Below, in pieces: positions 9,800 through 18,282 of a DNA stretch of 64,000 nucleotides; the stretch's first letter is position 1; the number at the start of each line of letters is the position of its first letter. The notes under the pieces are model-generated. The model was not told the origin of the DNA. It made no database searches and saw nothing but the letters and a program-made list of their open reading frames with translations. The stretch covers positions 248,001 through 312,000 of the forward strand of contig NZ_JACCCV010000002.1 of assembly GCF_013410115.1 (NCBI RefSeq), in the 5' to 3' direction. The stretch is from Tunturiibacter gelidiferens (GTDB taxonomy: Bacteria > Acidobacteriota > Terriglobia > Terriglobales > Acidobacteriaceae). The position numbers and the translations under genes were made by a program.

Positions 9800-10453
9800 T
9801 TGAATGCCGGTAAAAAATATCATGATCAAATCAAACCGTTTAATTTCCTGTTGACATGCCACGTCACTCCACTCGGGTATCCTTTGGCCGCAAATCCGGA
9901 GCAGTTCCATCTGATCGCGCCATTCGAACTTAATTCAAACAAATGGTTGCGGATGGACTGGATCAATCAATATTCCGGAAAACAATTCAAAATTACTACA
10001 CAGAAGAATTTCAGCAGCAGAACGACCGCCAGAGTCAAAACTTACGGGGATGTTATCGCCGATTATGAGCATCACCCCGAATCGAAATGCGCTGACGTAA
10101 ACGGAAACATTTGCGACAAAAAGACCGTTGGACTGCTTTACAGACGTCACGTCTGTATCGGGGAGATTATCCCAATTGGGAAAGAATCAAATTCTTTGGA
10201 AGAGGTTGACGCTGGCTTGGTTCATGCGGCTGAAAGCGTCTATACAGTCTACCCGGATCAAAGACGCGACGCATGGTCCCGAGTGTGGCCTCAACTGAAG
10301 AAGTTTAAGATCGCTGAGTTGACCGATATGACGGGGTTATCACGCAGGATGGTGATAAAGGCTCGTAAAGGGCAAGTGAGACCACATGTTCGTAATCAAT
10401 TACTACTAACTAAAGTCGTGGATAGGGTCTCGCGCGGCACAGCACAGACGTAA
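9800..10453 (+). CDS. Uncharacterised protein sharing the Cas1-like protein's C-terminal motif
   Basis: 217 residues from TTG 9800, without a good ribosome site; the frame is open further upstream but has no ATG, so the N-terminus is uncertain. The body (LLTCHVTPLGYPLA, FHLIAPFE, WINQYSGKQFKITT, ARVKTYGDVIADYEHHPESK, IGKESNSLEEV) is well structured but belongs to no family I can name with confidence. The C-terminus (about 168-200) reads as a helix-turn-helix: LTDMTGLSRRMV followed by RKGQVRPHVRNQ. This resembles LSVSRGY and RKGRVPHPRHW at the end of the adjacent divergent Cas1-like protein. The two start within 100 bases of each other, so a shared promoter and shared DNA target are plausible. 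Confidence 0.65.
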   Translation: MNAGKKYHDQIKPFNFLLTCHVTPLGYPLAANPEQFHLIAPFELNSNKWLRMDWINQYSGKQFKITTQKNFSSRTTARVKTYGDVIADYEHHPESKCADVNGNICDKKTVGLLYRRHVCIGEIIPIGKESNSLEEVDAGLVHAAESVYTVYPDQRRDAWSRVWPQLKKFKIAELTDMTGLSRRMVIKARKGQVRPHVRNQLLLTKVVDRVSRGTAQT

Positions 10454-10535
10454 ACAGAAGTAGACCACCTAATAATAGGGACCAACCAAATTTGCAATAG
10501 CCTAGAGAAAAAGCTTAATTAGTACCCGTGTCAAA

Positions 10536-11114
10536 TCAATGAGAACCCTTCACAGTTATTGTGATGACTTTGTTTGGACACTCCTTCGGATCGTCGGTCC
10601 CGTAGAAAGCTTGTCTAACTTTGACTAACGGGTAATCTGAATCCAAAGGCAGGAGACCACCGTCGGGGTCCTTCTTTCTCGCTCCGAAGAGAACGCATCC
10701 TTGTGAGTTACTAGGTAGTGCTCCAGGATGGAAAAGTATGTCCGCACGTGTCTTGCCCCCTGCATCTTTTACGCCATTGACCTCGATAAGGAAATCTCCT
10801 TCACGTGTGGCCACTCCACATCTTGAAAGTACAAAATTATGGTTCGATTGATATCGGAGGTTGCCCGTATATGAGCCCTCGGGGATCATAACCATGGGGT
10901 TTTCGTAGAATCGGCCAAAGTTCTGATTGTTGATTCCGATGTCGCCATAGACTCGCTTCACCTTTACTCCCCTGTCGATTACCTCGTCCGTTCCCAGCCT
11001 TACAAGATCGATCTTGAATTCATTAGGGATTTTGGCTGGACAGGTGCCCTGGCCAATCGCAGTTGATACAGCTATCAAGCAATATAGTGCAGACAATGAC
11101 CAGTGCATTCGCAT
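10536..11114 (-). CDS. Secreted DUF5675-like protein
   Basis: 192 residues with a signal peptide (MRMHWSLSALYCLIAV, cleavage near STAIGQ). The core has MIPEGSYTGNLRYQSNHNF, ILFHPGALPSNSQGCVLFG and a following Asp-rich loop, the pattern of DUF5675 proteins. The His and SQGC region recalls L,D-transpeptidase-type catalytic loops, but catalysis is not established. The start at 11114 is chosen over an upstream ATG (11144) because GGAGG lies six bases before it. It stands alone between two oppositely transcribed genes. Confidence 0.6.
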   Translation of the reverse strand: MRMHWSLSALYCLIAVSTAIGQGTCPAKIPNEFKIDLVRLGTDEVIDRGVKVKRVYGDIGINNQNFGRFYENPMVMIPEGSYTGNLRYQSNHNFVLSRCGVATREGDFLIEVNGVKDAGGKTRADILFHPGALPSNSQGCVLFGARKKDPDGGLLPLDSDYPLVKVRQAFYGTDDPKECPNKVITITVKGSH

Positions 11115-11510
11115 AAGAAGCCTCCCTCCCCCCCAAAGAAACACCGGGCTTTACGGGCCTGTCGGGAGTTTATATCTCCCGGTCGCTTTACCTACGGAGG
11201 TTATCAGTTTGAGATTCCTGTTCGTGCCTACCCGGGTCATATTAGGTGCAACACATGGAGTTGCTCGTGTAGTTGAAGGGCTCAGTAAAGCGATGACTGG
11301 AAATCCGAGCAGCTGATGCTTATTACGGAAGGACCAGCGAGCGCGATCAAGGCAACGAGCGGGATCATATTCTAGGTCCTAATAAAACACTTGACAATAT
11401 TTGAATCATAACCTAAAAATGAACGCCTCGATATTCGGTTTCAAGCCCACTGTTTATTCCTCGTGTTGGTCCGGGCCCCTTCTCATATCCTATCCGTTTG
11501 AGGCTTCTCT
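11115..11510. other. Divergent intergenic region with promoter for the exported coiled-coil pair
   Basis: Nearly 400 bases between divergent genes. A plus-strand promoter candidate lies at 11391-11419. Nothing else is recognisable; small open frames here have no start signals or family resemblance. Confidence 0.4.
11391..11419 (+). promoter_or_regulatory. Sigma-70-type promoter candidate
   Basis: A perfect TTGACA (11391-11396) is followed after 17 bases by TAAAAA (11414-11419), four of six matches to TATAAT. It would give a leader of roughly 85-90 bases before ATG 11511. Confidence 0.45.
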
Positions 11511-11969
11511 ATGAAGAGTGTTCATTGCTACCTGCGAGTCGTTCTCATCGCACTGATCGCCGTTGGGTACTCAACTATGGCTATCGGACAAACTCTTGCT
11601 TATGCCTTCGATGAGCACTGTTTTAATCCCCCAACAATCGGGCCAAACGGGATCTCAATGGTGGCCAAGTTGCAGCTGCCGTCCGATTGCCACAAAATAG
11701 GGGGTGTGGCCGACGTGCCGTTTGTTTCGGTGTACACACAAACAGCGGTGGATGCCCAGCTCAAAACGCTCAATACTAAGGTCGATGACCTTACCAAAAA
11801 GGCAATTGAAGCTATTGAGAAGTCCGTTGCCAACGACTCCGTTAAGGCCGGTGAGATTGATGCTCTTGTTCAGAGTATCGAGAGCCGTCTGTATGCGCGT
11901 GTGCTTGCAAGGGTTAAGGCTGATTTAGCAAACCCGGTACCCAGCCCACCGAGCAAGGCGACACCATGA
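11511..11969 (+). CDS. Hypothetical secreted protein with coiled coil
   Basis: 152 residues. A signal peptide (MKSVHCYLRVVLIALIAVGY, cleavage near AIGQ) precedes a region with two Cys residues (C38 and C60 by count) that could pair. A helical heptad-like stretch (VDAQLKTLNTKVDDLTKKAIEAIEK) runs to the C-terminus. I recognise no family. Its stop overlaps the next start (ATGA, 11966-11969), so the two genes are translationally coupled and probably act together outside the cytoplasm. Confidence 0.6.
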   Translation: MKSVHCYLRVVLIALIAVGYSTMAIGQTLAYAFDEHCFNPPTIGPNGISMVAKLQLPSDCHKIGGVADVPFVSVYTQTAVDAQLKTLNTKVDDLTKKAIEAIEKSVANDSVKAGEIDALVQSIESRLYARVLARVKADLANPVPSPPSKATP

Positions 11970-14581
11970 TTCGACGGCTATTCGCAGTTCTGACAATATA
12001 CTGTTTGATCTCGACGACCGCATTCCCCCAGATGCCAAACGATAGCGCTGGTCGCGCCAACGAGAGAGGTAGTTATATTCTGGAGTCCACAATCCTAAAA
12101 ACGACACGCGGATCGCAAATACCTTGGAGTATCTTGAATGCCCTGATCCAGGCGAAAACCTTGAGTGCTGAATGGCCGAGCCAGCGACTCTTTTCTCAAG
12201 GAAGCCCTCTCATCCAATTGAACAATCGGCTTCGTTGGACAGAGGAAACGCAGCAATCACTGCAGACGCTTAGCCTCTCGGTTCTGACCGACACGGGGGT
12301 TCCTCCCGGCCCGATCCAACTGCTCGCGTCATCCAATGCCGACTTTCGGGAACTCAAAGACAAAATCGATACTTTAGCCCCGGCACAGGTCTCTAACACT
12401 CTTGCATCAATAAAGCGAGCATCGACAACTATACGCATAAACGTAACGGCCGCAGTTACAAGCGACAAGATAACCCCTGAAGCAGTTGCCGCTGCGAGAA
12501 GTTCGGCTGAACAACTCGTCTCTACTCTTAAGTTTCTGCCGGACAACGGATCTCTCGATGTCCCGCGCAAACAGGCTAAAGCCATCCTCGACACACTGAA
12601 TCCTCAAGCGCAAGCAGAACTCCAGGCTCTTCCCGAAAGTCTCGATAAATACCACCGGATCGCCAATATAGCGTTCGGATTTTCCGAGGTTATAAAGGCG
12701 AATCCGCAAATAGAACCCGATGTTAAAGTGGCTCTCAAACAAATTCAAAGTTTTGGCGAGTTCAGCCAAGCCCAAGCTAAGTTCGTGACGAACTTTGCGT
12801 CGCAGTCCAAAGCACTTTCGGACTCCTTAGGCAGGGACATTCCAGCAGCAGAGCAGCTTTTACCCTCGATCCTCAATGACGTCAGCGCCGCTCAATTCAG
12901 CTCCGACAATAAATTAATATCTGAGGCGGTCGAAAGAGCGTCATCCTTTACACAACAGTTCACTACGCTTTCGAATCTATTGAAAGGGCGCTCCGACGGA
13001 TCGATTAACGCAGCTAGCTTAGGGTTGGCATCGATTGGAATCAAACAGGTCCAGCTCGCCAGTCCTCAGCTCACAAACAGTCTTGCAGCTCTAACGACCA
13101 CTAAGGGAAATTACGCAAGCGCCGCACTCGGCCTCGCTTCAAGTCTCGGGATCAATCCGCCGCCAGCTCTTCAGAGTGCCCTGCCCTTGATGGCCACCGC
13201 AGCTAGTCTCTTCACTGGCGTGGGAGCGGTGTCATTGATTTCAGGGCTAGCTGGCGGCAGCGGTCCGCTCAGCTTTGTCAGTGGGTTCGGCGGGGGGGGC
13301 AAAGATTACAGTGCGGATTTTGCCGCGATTAAGCAGCAGTTGGCTGAAATTAGCGGAAAGTTGGACCAGATAAACTCCAAGCTCGACCAGATCTCGGATC
13401 AGATCCGGAAGAACCAAGAGCAGCTGATCTCCGCTCTGGAGGCTATCTCCTTTGATGTTCAACGCACACAAAGTCTCCTTTTATGGGAGGTCCACGCGCC
13501 AATTCTCAATAATTGTGGCGCAGCCAGCAACAGTGAAGTGCCAACAAAAGCTTTTAAGTATGTTACTGAGTGCGAAAACCTGCTCGACCTTTTCTATGCG
13601 CCTTTAGGCACTCCGCTGCCACTTACCCTCCAGGCAAACCTCACGACCAAGAGCCTGACAGATAACGCTAAAGAAAAATTATCCCTCGAACGGAATGCCA
13701 GGGCCTTTCTGGCCAAGCTAGCTCGTGACCGAAATTGCAACGGTCTATTCACAGCGAGCCAAGACATTGACACGTTGCAAGAGAAAATTGTCGCCAGCCG
13801 CGATCAGCCGAAAGTCAGTTGTGATCTCTTGCTAACTCAGCAGCCGCTTATAGAACCGGGGATCATGGCAACTTACATCAATTTAGAACAGAGTGCTCTG
13901 TTAACCGCGGCCCGTTTTGACAATGCTCTGAATTGGTGGAAGAAATATGGCCCTGACGTCAGTAAGCGCTGGAACCGTGAGCTAACGCTCTCGAATTTCG
14001 CAGTTGCTCAGCAAACGATGATGGTCGGCGATCTCATTCTTCCAGATTTGGCTGCCCTGCTGGAGGACGATAAAGGAAGGAAGAATCTGCAAAATCTTTG
14101 GGAGGACCAGGGAGTTGCAACGGTTTTAGCAGAAAATATAGTCAGATACTGGATTTGGAATAAGTTACACCACGCCGACGGTACTGCTCAGGTACTCTAT
14201 AGCTTCGCATGGTACTCGAATGACGCCCGCTTCTGGAAGGAGCTCACAGGAGACTCTCCTGCGGTCTTCACTCAAGAAACCAAGAAAGTCACCCATCTGG
14301 ATGGCTCATCGGAAGATGAGCTCGTATGGTTTATAAGTTATCCAGACCTTGGAAAGGTCTCAATGCCTTTACCTTCTGAGTGGATGCATCACGAGCTCAG
14401 GTGGACCAGCGGGCTGACCGGCATAGCATCTGCCAGAGACCGACTTGCGGGCGAGATGACCGGGATGGAATATATATCGTCCGCGAAAATGGGAACTCTC
14501 CGCGACCTCGGTCAGGCTTTCGCAATGGCGACGCCGAAAGGCCCTCAGGTGATGGCCAACCATCTACACTCAGTTCCATGA
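11966..14581 (+). CDS. Large hypothetical exported protein with hydrophobic core and coiled coil
   Basis: 871 residues with a signal peptide (MIRRLFAVLTIYCLISTTAF). Residues about 40-400 are long, low-aromatic helices. A hydrophobic Gly/Ala-rich segment follows (around 408-440: LMATAASLFTGVGAVSLISG, then GFGGGG), then a coiled coil with the repeat KLDQINSKLDQISDQIRKNQ (about 458-480). The C-terminal 380 residues are mixed and contain WYSNDARFWKELTGD. Helices around a central hydrophobic hairpin are seen in alpha pore-forming proteins, but no family is recognised and this is speculation. It is coupled to the small secreted protein before it. Confidence 0.6.
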   Translation: MIRRLFAVLTIYCLISTTAFPQMPNDSAGRANERGSYILESTILKTTRGSQIPWSILNALIQAKTLSAEWPSQRLFSQGSPLIQLNNRLRWTEETQQSLQTLSLSVLTDTGVPPGPIQLLASSNADFRELKDKIDTLAPAQVSNTLASIKRASTTIRINVTAAVTSDKITPEAVAAARSSAEQLVSTLKFLPDNGSLDVPRKQAKAILDTLNPQAQAELQALPESLDKYHRIANIAFGFSEVIKANPQIEPDVKVALKQIQSFGEFSQAQAKFVTNFASQSKALSDSLGRDIPAAEQLLPSILNDVSAAQFSSDNKLISEAVERASSFTQQFTTLSNLLKGRSDGSINAASLGLASIGIKQVQLASPQLTNSLAALTTTKGNYASAALGLASSLGINPPPALQSALPLMATAASLFTGVGAVSLISGLAGGSGPLSFVSGFGGGGKDYSADFAAIKQQLAEISGKLDQINSKLDQISDQIRKNQEQLISALEAISFDVQRTQSLLLWEVHAPILNNCGAASNSEVPTKAFKYVTECENLLDLFYAPLGTPLPLTLQANLTTKSLTDNAKEKLSLERNARAFLAKLARDRNCNGLFTASQDIDTLQEKIVASRDQPKVSCDLLLTQQPLIEPGIMATYINLEQSALLTAARFDNALNWWKKYGPDVSKRWNRELTLSNFAVAQQTMMVGDLILPDLAALLEDDKGRKNLQNLWEDQGVATVLAENIVRYWIWNKLHHADGTAQVLYSFAWYSNDARFWKELTGDSPAVFTQETKKVTHLDGSSEDELVWFISYPDLGKVSMPLPSEWMHHELRWTSGLTGIASARDRLAGEMTGMEYISSAKMGTLRDLGQAFAMATPKGPQVMANHLHSVP

Positions 14582-14614
14582 CAGAAAAGTGTTGACCGCA
14601 AGGACCTACCTCCC

Positions 14615-14665
14615 GAGGGGTGCACTTTTCCCGGCTCCTATCCCCCTACCCCGTCAGCCGTTGAC
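14615..14665. repeat. Right copy of inverted repeat flanking the accessory island
   Basis: Shares GGGGTGCACTTTT, CTATCCCCCTACC and CGTCA with the reverse complement of 4765-4830. It starts about 35 bases after the stop of the large exported protein and about 85 bases before tRNA-Gln. Confidence 0.55.
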
Positions 14666-14750
14666 CTTATCTCCCTCACCTCGTACACTCGTAAAAGGCA
14701 GTCAGCGAACACCCTGTTCGCGACGCGACAGCGCACCACGCTAAGCACTT

Positions 14751-14824
14751 TGCCCCCTAGTTCAATGGTAGAACAGTCGGCTCTGAACCGATCAATCGGG
14801 GTTCGAATCCCTGGGGGGCAACCA
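14751..14824 (+). tRNA. tRNA-Gln (anticodon CTG)
   Basis: A complete cloverleaf can be drawn. The acceptor stem TGCCCCC (14751-14757) pairs with GGGGGCA (14814-14820). The D stem is GTTC/GAAC. The anticodon stem is GTCGG/CCGAT with loop CTCTGAA, giving anticodon CTG at 14783-14785. The T stem CGGGG/CCCTG encloses TTCGAAT. CCA is encoded at 14822-14824. It decodes CAG as glutamine. It lies just downstream of the accessory island's right-hand repeat. Confidence 0.95.
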
Positions 14825-14988
14825 ACCACGTACTTCCTCGCACTCCTCTAACCAGACGGTTCGCTTACGATCTATGTTCAATCCACTCCGACGGAAGGCG
14901 ACAAGCGCCAACTGGTTGCCTGCACCGAATACCAGGAGCTACTCGCAGAGCGGGATTCAGGCGCTGTGGGGCGGGTTAGAATGCTCGG

Positions 14989-15492
14989 ATGACTACGACG
15001 CTTGATGCTGTTGCTGCCGATTTTCTTGATGTCTCCTGCCGGAGGCTCGACATGATGAGGGAGTGCCTTGAAGCTTGTTTGCGAAGGCTGACCTACGATC
15101 AGGTGTGGCAGCGGCAGGGGGCGCATGAGAATGCTGTGGGAAATCTTGTGCTTCATCTTTGCGGGAATGCGCGGCAGTGGGTGATGCATGGGGTGGGTGG
15201 GGCGGCCGATGTGAGGGTTCGGGATGCGGAGTTCAGCGCAGAGGGTGGGATGAGTGGGGCGGAGTTGATTGCGCTGTTTGAATCGACGCTTGCCGAAGCG
15301 AAGGGTGTGATCGCGGCGGTGCCGGCGGAGCGGCTGGTGCAGAGGATTACTCCGCAGGGTCGGGATGTGAGCGTGTTGGAGGCGATCTACCAGGTGGTCG
15401 GGCATGTGCAGCAGCATGTGGGTCAGATTATTTTGCTGACTAAGCAGATGACCGCTGGGGATCTCGATCTTACGATTCCTCGTCCCCGATAG
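14989..15492 (+). CDS. DinB-like / DUF1572 family protein
   Basis: 167 residues forming a predicted four-helix bundle. His residues in the family's metal positions are present: NLVLHLCGN (second helix) and VVGHVQQHVGQI (last helix). DinB-like proteins bind a divalent metal through three His and act in thiol-dependent transfer or stress responses; the specific reaction is unknown. ATG 14989 is the first ATG of the frame. It is a single-gene unit between tRNA-Gln and a repeat-rich intergenic region. Confidence 0.8.
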   Translation: MTTTLDAVAADFLDVSCRRLDMMRECLEACLRRLTYDQVWQRQGAHENAVGNLVLHLCGNARQWVMHGVGGAADVRVRDAEFSAEGGMSGAELIALFESTLAEAKGVIAAVPAERLVQRITPQGRDVSVLEAIYQVVGHVQQHVGQIILLTKQMTAGDLDLTIPRPR

Positions 15493-16153
15493 CGCGGGAT
15501 ACCCCCTCCCCTCCCCCAGGGTATCTTGCAGGGAAGTTATTTGTTTTGATCAGCTTGCGCGGTGGTGCTGCCTGCAAAATATTGATTGCAGGGGAATTGC
15601 CTACAAAATACTTATAATCAATAAGTTAGGGAGAGATACGGCCGGTCCGAACAAAAGCTTTTCTGTTTCGACTTGAAGTTTTCTATTTCTTCTTCAAGTA
15701 TAGTTCGGCGAGGTTAACTCATGTGCCACGCGAATGTTGTTTGTCTAGAGCGACTTAGAGTGGAGTGGGGCTTGACAGCGGGATTTGCTGAGGTTTTCGC
15801 AGGGTTGAGTTGACCGGTTTCGAGGCGGGAGAGGCAATGGCAACAGGAAGCCAAGTTGTGATTCTTCGCTTCGCTCGAAACGACAGGCTCGTTTGGTTGG
15901 TTGAAGATGGTGGTTTGTGGTTGCGATGTGGTGGATATGTGGTGGATTGGTGGCGCGGGTGGGCGTGGCGCGGGCTTGTGGTGAGTCTCCCTTCGGGCGG
16001 ATAGGTTCTTAGAGGATTGGCATGGGCGACTTTCTCTTGTTTGGCGTGTAACTAGTGAACCCTTTTTCATAAAGATCAATCCATTTTAGTTGTAACCTGT
16101 GAACTGATGGTTCACAGGTTACACATATATTTTTAGTTGCTTCCGGAGGCAGA
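15493..16153. other. Repeat-rich intergenic region
   Basis: 660 bases without a gene. 15490-15650 begins with GATACCCCCTCCCCTCCCCC and contains CAAAATATTGATTGCAGGGG and AAAATACTTATAATC-type blocks, an intergenic repeat resembling 59990-60090. 15815-15890 (CGAGGCGGGAGAGGCAATGG, then TTCGCTCGAAACGAC) resembles other repeats of the window. The last 110 bases hold the dyad operator at 16091-16123. Confidence 0.5.
16048..16123. promoter_or_regulatory. Perfect 14-bp inverted repeat plus extra half site (probable operator)
   Basis: TGTAACCTGTGAAC (16091-16104) and its exact reverse complement (16110-16123) flank a five-base spacer, TGATG. A further copy of the half site with two changes, GTAACTAGTGAAC, lies at 16048-16060. 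The element ends 30 bases before the hydrolase start. There is no T-run, so an operator (for example for an HxlR- or MarR-type regulator) is likelier than a terminator. Confidence 0.6.
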
Positions 16154-17158
16154 ATGGATCGTCGAAACTTTATTGCGGCAGGTGGAAGTCTTCTGGCTTT
16201 GGCCAGCAGTGCTCCTGCTGGTCTTTCACAGGGTCTGTTGGGAGATACCGAGGATGCCAAGAGAGGAAGGGTTATGCCTAACAGTGTAGAGGTGCCGCTG
16301 ACTGCTGTTCGACGCGTTGAGGCTGATGGGGTGACTGTGTTTTATCGCGCGGCGGGTCCGGTGGATGCGCCGGTGGTGCTGCTGTTGCATGGCTTCCCTA
16401 CTTCTTCGTTTCAATATCGCGAGTTGATTCCGCGATTGGCTGACAAGTATCGGGTGATTGCGCCGGATCTTCCGGGGTTTGGATTTACCGAGGTGCCGGA
16501 GAGGCGGCAGTACAAGTACAGCTTCGATGCGCTGGCGCAGACGATGCTGGCCTTTACGGATGCGCTGCACTTGAAGCGGTATGCGTTGTATGTGTTCGAT
16601 TACGGTGCGCCTACGGGATTCCGAATGGCGATGGCGAGGCCGGAGCGGGTGACGGCGATTGTCTCGCAGAATGGGAATGCTTATGAAGATGGGCTTGGCG
16701 ATGCGTGGGCGCCAATTCGTAAGTATTGGAGTGATCCTTCGGCGGCGAACCGCGAGGAGGTACGCAAGGCTGCGGTGAGCTTCGAGGGGATCAGGTTTCA
16801 ATATTTGCAGGGGGTGAAGAATCCGGAGGCGGTGGGGCCGGAGGCTTACTGGCTGGACTACGCGCTGGTGAACCGGCCGGGGAACACGGATATTCAGCTG
16901 GACCTGTTTCTGGATTACGCGAATAACGTGAAGCTTTATCCGAAGTTTCAGGAGTACTTCAGGACGTCGAAGCCGCCGTTGCTCGCGATCTGGGGGAAGA
17001 ACGATCCGTTCTTTATTCCTCCAGGGGCTGAGGCTTATAAGCGTGATCTTCCGAATGCTACGGTGCAGTTTCTCGATACGGGGCACTTTGCGCTGGAGAC
17101 GCATGTGGACGAGGTTGCGTTGGCGATGAGGGAGTTGCTGGGCAAGAGTGTGGGGTAG
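16154..17158 (+). CDS. Exported alpha/beta hydrolase, epoxide hydrolase / haloalkane dehalogenase-like
   Basis: 334 residues. The N-terminus DRRNFIAAGGSLLALA is twin-arginine-like, so Tat export is probable. The fold is clear: oxyanion loop HGFP (79-82), DLPGFG, nucleophile elbow VFDYGAP with Asp149 replacing the usual Ser, acid region WGKNDPFF and catalytic His in TGHFALE. An Asp nucleophile is characteristic of epoxide hydrolases and haloalkane dehalogenases, which work through an ester intermediate. GGAGG at 16145-16149 supports ATG 16154. The dyad directly upstream implies regulated expression. The substrate cannot be read from sequence. Confidence 0.85.
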   Translation: MDRRNFIAAGGSLLALASSAPAGLSQGLLGDTEDAKRGRVMPNSVEVPLTAVRRVEADGVTVFYRAAGPVDAPVVLLLHGFPTSSFQYRELIPRLADKYRVIAPDLPGFGFTEVPERRQYKYSFDALAQTMLAFTDALHLKRYALYVFDYGAPTGFRMAMARPERVTAIVSQNGNAYEDGLGDAWAPIRKYWSDPSAANREEVRKAAVSFEGIRFQYLQGVKNPEAVGPEAYWLDYALVNRPGNTDIQLDLFLDYANNVKLYPKFQEYFRTSKPPLLAIWGKNDPFFIPPGAEAYKRDLPNATVQFLDTGHFALETHVDEVALAMRELLGKSVG

Positions 17159-17184
17159 AGGTTTCGTAGGTGTTCGGTAAGAGG

Positions 17185-18159
17185 TTACCCAACAGCGGCC
17201 AGCTCCATCTGATGGCCGTAGGTGGCTTCAGCAGAGGCTGAAGAAGGCGGTGCGGGAGGTCTCGTACGACTGTATTGTCTTGGGGAGCAGCCCATGGTTC
17301 TTCTGAAGGCTTTACAGAAGGCGCTTTCGGATTCGTAACCGAGCGATGAGGCGATTACGGAGATCGAATCTTCGCAGTTCTTCAGCCTGTCTCCGGCCAG
17401 CATCATACGCCAACGTGTCAGGTACTCCATGGGGGTCGAGCCGACGGTCTCTTTGAACCTTAGAGCAAAGATCGATCGCGACATACCGACGCGCTCGGCG
17501 AGTTTCTGCAGTGTCCATGGATGCCCTGGGTCGTCGTGCATACATGTGATCGCTGCGCTCATCTGTTTGTCCGCGAGTGCGAAGAGCCAGCCGACGCCGC
17601 CGCTCGCGCCTTCGGCGAGGTGCAGACGAAGCGCCTGGACGAGCATCATGTAGGCGAGTTGCTGTGCGATCAACGAGCCGCCGGGCTGCGGATCGCGCAG
17701 CTCCTCCTTCATGCGTTCGAGCGACCAACGCATCGCCGCCTTATCCGACTCTTTCCGGATATGCACGATGGGCGGCAGAGACTTGAGCAGAATCTCAGCG
17801 TGACTGCCGGTCAGGATGAAGTGGCCGCCTACGATGTAGCGGTCGCCGTTTCCGTTGCGCGACAGCTCACCATTCCTCAGTGCTGTGAGAAATATGTTGA
17901 AGTCGACAGGCTTGAGTGACAGATCGGTCGAAAGGCTGAAGGGTAGTCCACGCGGCAAGAGAAAACAGTCGCCGGCTGTGAGGAGGACAGGATCAGGGAC
18001 GCCTTCCACCGAGAGCCAGCACTGTCCCGAGACCATGGCGTAGCACTTGATGCCGGGATGTTTTGGCCATTGGATAGACATGTCACCACGGACCTCGAAG
18101 CCGCCGGAGGAATAGCTTCGCGGTTTGAGCAACGACAACACATCTGAGAGTGGATCCAT
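17185..18159 (-). CDS. AraC family transcriptional regulator with cupin sensor
   Basis: 324 residues. The N-terminal cupin domain (about 20-150: VSGQCWLSVEG, LTAGDCFLLPRG) is typical of AraC/cupin_6 regulators. The C-terminal double helix-turn-helix includes WTLQKLAERVGMSRSIFALR, GSTPMEYLTRWRM and YESESAFCKAFRRTMG. ATG 18159 is preferred over one 24 bases upstream because GGAGG lies four bases before it. It is divergent from two epimerase-like genes starting at 18283; AraC members of this type often control an adjacent oxidoreductase in response to a small molecule. Confidence 0.9.
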   Translation of the reverse strand: MDPLSDVLSLLKPRSYSSGGFEVRGDMSIQWPKHPGIKCYAMVSGQCWLSVEGVPDPVLLTAGDCFLLPRGLPFSLSTDLSLKPVDFNIFLTALRNGELSRNGNGDRYIVGGHFILTGSHAEILLKSLPPIVHIRKESDKAAMRWSLERMKEELRDPQPGGSLIAQQLAYMMLVQALRLHLAEGASGGVGWLFALADKQMSAAITCMHDDPGHPWTLQKLAERVGMSRSIFALRFKETVGSTPMEYLTRWRMMLAGDRLKNCEDSISVIASSLGYESESAFCKAFRRTMGCSPRQYSRTRPPAPPSSASAEATYGHQMELAAVG

Positions 18160-18282
18160 GAAGCCTCCGGACGATCGAGCCAATAGTACGGACTTTCTGC
18201 ATAGATCGTATCTCCTGCAAGCCCATCTAGCTATAGGACAGGACGCGACTGCGGCCTTTCAAGGAAGCGGAGGAGACAAACG

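Noticed and set aside
4885..14824. Prophage or integrative element with tRNA-Gln as attachment site
   Set aside because: No phage structural gene, no tyrosine or serine recombinase, and no direct repeat of the tRNA 3' end was found; the island lies on the 5' side of the tRNA.
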